This document shows positions 4,824 through 6,681 of a stretch of 6,681 nt of DNA, piece by piece. The notes under the pieces were generated by a model. That model made no database searches, was not told the origin of the DNA, and saw only the letters and a list, made by a program, of their open reading frames with translations. This DNA is from an uncultured Elusimicrobiales bacterium (GTDB lineage Bacteria > Elusimicrobiota > Elusimicrobia > Elusimicrobiales > Elusimicrobiaceae): the NCBI GenBank assembly GCA_944322775.1, contig CALUQA010000044.1, positions 1 through 6,681 of the forward strand. The letters are read 5' to 3'. The first letter of the stretch is position 1. Every line of letters starts with the position of its first letter. Made by a program: the position numbers and the translations under genes.

Positions 4824-5935
4824 GCTTTGCGCTCGGCTTCGTGGCGCAAAAAGGCAAAGATAAACGGATCCAAATCGCCGTCCATAACGCCCGTGATGTT
4901 GGACGTTTCGTAATCGGTGCGCAAATCTTTGACCAGCTGATAGGGCATAAACACGTAAGAGCGGATTTGGTGCCCCCAGGCAATTTCGCCTTTTTGGCCG
5001 TAGCGTTTTTCGGCTTCGGCGCGTTTTTTGTCCATTTCCATTTCATACAGGCGGGCTTTTAACATTTTCATGGCCGTCTGTCTGTTTTGCAGCTGGCTGC
5101 GCTCTATGCGGCAGGACACCACAATGCCCGTGGGTTTGTGCAGCAGGCGCACGGCCGTTTCCACCTTGTTTACGTTTTGGCCGCCGTGGCCGCCGGCGCG
5201 GGACGTTTCCAGCTCAATATCGCTTTCGGGGATTTCAATATTAATGTCTTCTTCAATATCGGGCAATACGTCCACCGAAGCAAAAGACGTGTGTCTCCGC
5301 GCATTGGCGTCAAAAGGCGAAACGCGCACCAGGCGGTGCACGCCGTTTTCCCCTTTCAAATAGCCGTAGGCATAGGGCCCCTCTATAATCATGGACGCGT
5401 TTTTAATGCCGGCTTCTTCCCCGGGCAGCACATCGGTGACGGATACTTTCATGCCGTGCTGTTCTGCCCAGCGCGTGTACATGCGGAAAAGCATTTGCGC
5501 CCAATCGCACGATTCCGTGCCGCCCGCTCCGGCATGCACCGTCAAAATGGCGGCCAGATTGTCGTGCGGGTCGGAAAGGGTAATTTCAAATTCTTTTTTC
5601 TCGGTTTGTTTTTCCAGTTCTTTTAAGGCGGCGTCTAAAGAAGAAAGTTCGTTTTCGTCCTGCATTTCCCGCGCCAAATCATACAAGGTTTGCGCGTCTT
5701 CCAACTGTTTGCGCAGGCTGTTGTAGGTTTCTATGGCGGTTTTAAGACCGTCTATTTTTTTGGTAACGGTTTTGGCCTTTTGCGTATCGTTCCAAAAAGA
5801 AGGGTCCGAAGCCAGGGCTTCCTGCTCGGCCAGTTCTTTTTGTTTTTGCGGGATATTTTCCATACGGCCGATTTTTTCAATGCGGCCGGTTAAAGACTCC
5901 AGCCCGTTTTCAATATCTTTAAACTCAATATTCAT
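4820..5935 (-). CDS. prfB: Peptide chain release factor 2 (RF2), without programmed frameshift
   Basis: RF2 recognises UGA and UAA stop codons and triggers release of the finished protein. The 371-aa product has an N-terminal coiled-coil-rich domain (about 1-115), the anticodon-like SPF tripeptide at 206-208 inside HRLVRVSPFD, which marks RF2 rather than RF1, and the catalytic GGQ at 251-253. These positions agree almost exactly with E. coli RF2. The region matching the E. coli frameshift site (around codon 25) is one continuous frame with no in-frame UGA and no CUU-UGA slippery sequence. I chose the ATG at 5935; a TTG at 5941 would add two residues. GGTG 7 nt upstream is a modest Shine-Dalgarno. 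The start lies inside the end of lnt (11-nt overlap), so translational coupling is likely, and hemW follows with a 4-nt overlap. Confidence 0.96.
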   Translation of the reverse strand: MNIEFKDIENGLESLTGRIEKIGRMENIPQKQKELAEQEALASDPSFWNDTQKAKTVTKKIDGLKTAIETYNSLRKQLEDAQTLYDLAREMQDENELSSLDAALKELEKQTEKKEFEITLSDPHDNLAAILTVHAGAGGTESCDWAQMLFRMYTRWAEQHGMKVSVTDVLPGEEAGIKNASMIIEGPYAYGYLKGENGVHRLVRVSPFDANARRHTSFASVDVLPDIEEDINIEIPESDIELETSRAGGHGGQNVNKVETAVRLLHKPTGIVVSCRIERSQLQNRQTAMKMLKARLYEMEMDKKRAEAEKRYGQKGEIAWGHQIRSYVFMPYQLVKDLRTDYETSNITGVMDGDLDPFIFAFLRHEAERKA

Positions 5936-6681
5936 AAGCAAACACCATCGCAGAAATTAAAATCGTAAAATAAATGGCCGCACACACCCAGGCAAACCAA
6001 TCGCCCCAGCGCGTATAAAAGCTTTCATACGCACCCAACGGCAAAGGGATATCCGCCTGCAGCACGGCGCGGGTATTCAACTCGGCCCGGGCCAAAATTT
6101 CCCCGGTGGGCGAAATAATGGCTGATATGCCCGTGTTGGCCGCGCGCAACACCGGCCGGCGCAATTCCGCCGCGCGCAGCACGGCTACGGCCAAATGCTG
6201 ATAGGGAGCGTCCGTATCAAAAAACCAAGCGTCGTTGGTAATGTTTACAAAAAAGCGAGCCCCGGCTTTGGCCTGGTCTTTCCACAGGCGGGAGAAAACG
6301 GACTCATAACAAATGGCCGCCCCAAAAGAGATTTGATCCATTTGCAAAAGCGGCTGGTTCCATTCCCCCGGCACAAAAGAGCCCAGCTCACCCAGCACGC
6401 TCACCTGCGGCAGCAGTTTGCGCACGGTACGGTCAAAAGGAATATATTCGCCAAAAGGCACCAAATGCGTTTTGTCGTAAAAAGACAGCGGCGTCCCATT
6501 GGGCGAAAACAAAAAGGCACTGACATATTGGCTGCCGTTTTCTTCGCGGTTGGAGCCGGCAAACTGCCACGCCCCGCTGGCCTGCGCCACCCCTTCCATA
6601 AGCGAAAGATACGGCTCCTGCTGCACCGGCCCCGGGGTTACGCTTTGGGGCCAGACGGCCAGCATGATATTTTTTCCAATC
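5925..6681 (-). CDS. lnt: Apolipoprotein N-acyltransferase Lnt, C-terminal part, catalytic Glu replaced by Gln
   Basis: The visible 251 codons are the C-terminal half; the membrane-helix N-terminus lies beyond base 6681. Lnt is an inner-membrane enzyme with a periplasmic nitrilase-like domain that adds the third acyl chain to lipoproteins. Numbering from the first whole codon, I see WPQ (10-12), the Lys loop YDKTHLVPFGEYIPF with Lys70 and Glu78, AICYE with nucleophile Cys124 and Glu126, NDAWF (149-153), RAAELRRPVLRAANTGIS, and a final membrane helix at about 225-247. The family motif is WPE, whose Glu is the catalytic base (Glu267 with Lys335 and Cys387 in E. coli). Here the codon at 6645-6647 is CAA (Gln). 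Lys and Cys are intact, as is the rest of the reading frame. It is the most upstream visible gene of the operon, and its stop overlaps prfB. Confidence 0.93.
   Translation of the reverse strand, partial: IGKNIMLAVWPQSVTPGPVQQEPYLSLMEGVAQASGAWQFAGSNREENGSQYVSAFLFSPNGTPLSFYDKTHLVPFGEYIPFDRTVRKLLPQVSVLGELGSFVPGEWNQPLLQMDQISFGAAICYESVFSRLWKDQAKAGARFFVNITNDAWFFDTDAPYQHLAVAVLRAAELRRPVLRAANTGISAIISPTGEILARAELNTRAVLQADIPLPLGAYESFYTRWGDWFAWVCAAIYFTILISAMVFAYEY

Noticed and set aside
5087..5626. A 179-codon open frame on the plus strand opposite prfB
   Set aside because: It lies wholly inside the well-conserved RF2 gene, and its translation shows no family features.
5936..5941. A TTG start two codons upstream for RF2
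   Set aside because: The ATG at 5935 is a stronger start codon and has GGTG at a normal distance; the two extra residues add nothing recognisable.
1..6681. CRISPR arrays, tRNA/rRNA genes, insertion sequences, prophage or defence genes
   Set aside because: No spaced direct repeats, terminal inverted repeats, transposase-like frames or RNA gene signatures were seen; nearly all sequence is explained by the listed genes.

Overview
The window is a dense, ordinary-looking bacterial chromosome segment with short AT-rich gaps and more GC-balanced genes. The encoded set suggests a diderm (Gram-negative-type) bacterium: an apolipoprotein N-acyltransferase (Lnt), a lipoprotein with a clear lipobox, and a type IV prepilin-like protein. 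The pilin N-terminus (A/FTLTELLVVV...) and the overall flavour remind me of gut Elusimicrobiota, but this is only a resemblance and I hold it loosely. I see no phage, insertion sequence, CRISPR array, tRNA or rRNA.

Layout, left to right. (1) 1-147, minus: the 5' end of a type IV pilin/pseudopilin gene that runs off the window. (2) 148-292: an AT-rich divergent intergenic region. (3) 293-1591, plus: folD followed after 9 nt by a small lipoprotein gene, closed by a strong bidirectional terminator at about 1595-1624. (4) 1628-2416, minus: a cytosolic glycerophosphodiester phosphodiesterase with its own promoter. (5) 2509-6681, minus: a compact operon whose visible part is transcribed in the order lnt, prfB, hemW, a CofE/F420-ligase family gene, mscL, ending in a Rho-independent terminator at 2509-2533. 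Every junction in this operon overlaps (11, 4, 4 and 20 nt).

Functionally the window mixes one-carbon/folate metabolism (FolD, possibly the CofE-family ligase), envelope maintenance (Lnt, lipoprotein, MscL, glycerophosphodiester recycling), translation termination (RF2) and radical-SAM/heme handling (HemW). No obviously new multi-gene system is visible. The points worth a second look are departures from expected sequence: Lnt has Gln where the catalytic Glu should be; FolD has Pro in place of the active-site Gln; the CofE-family protein may be a FolC2-type folylglutamate ligase; MscL carries a C-terminal zinc ribbon; prfB lacks the programmed frameshift; and the folD and phosphodiesterase genes each have a -10-like hexamer exactly 6 nt before the ATG, suggesting leaderless mRNAs.
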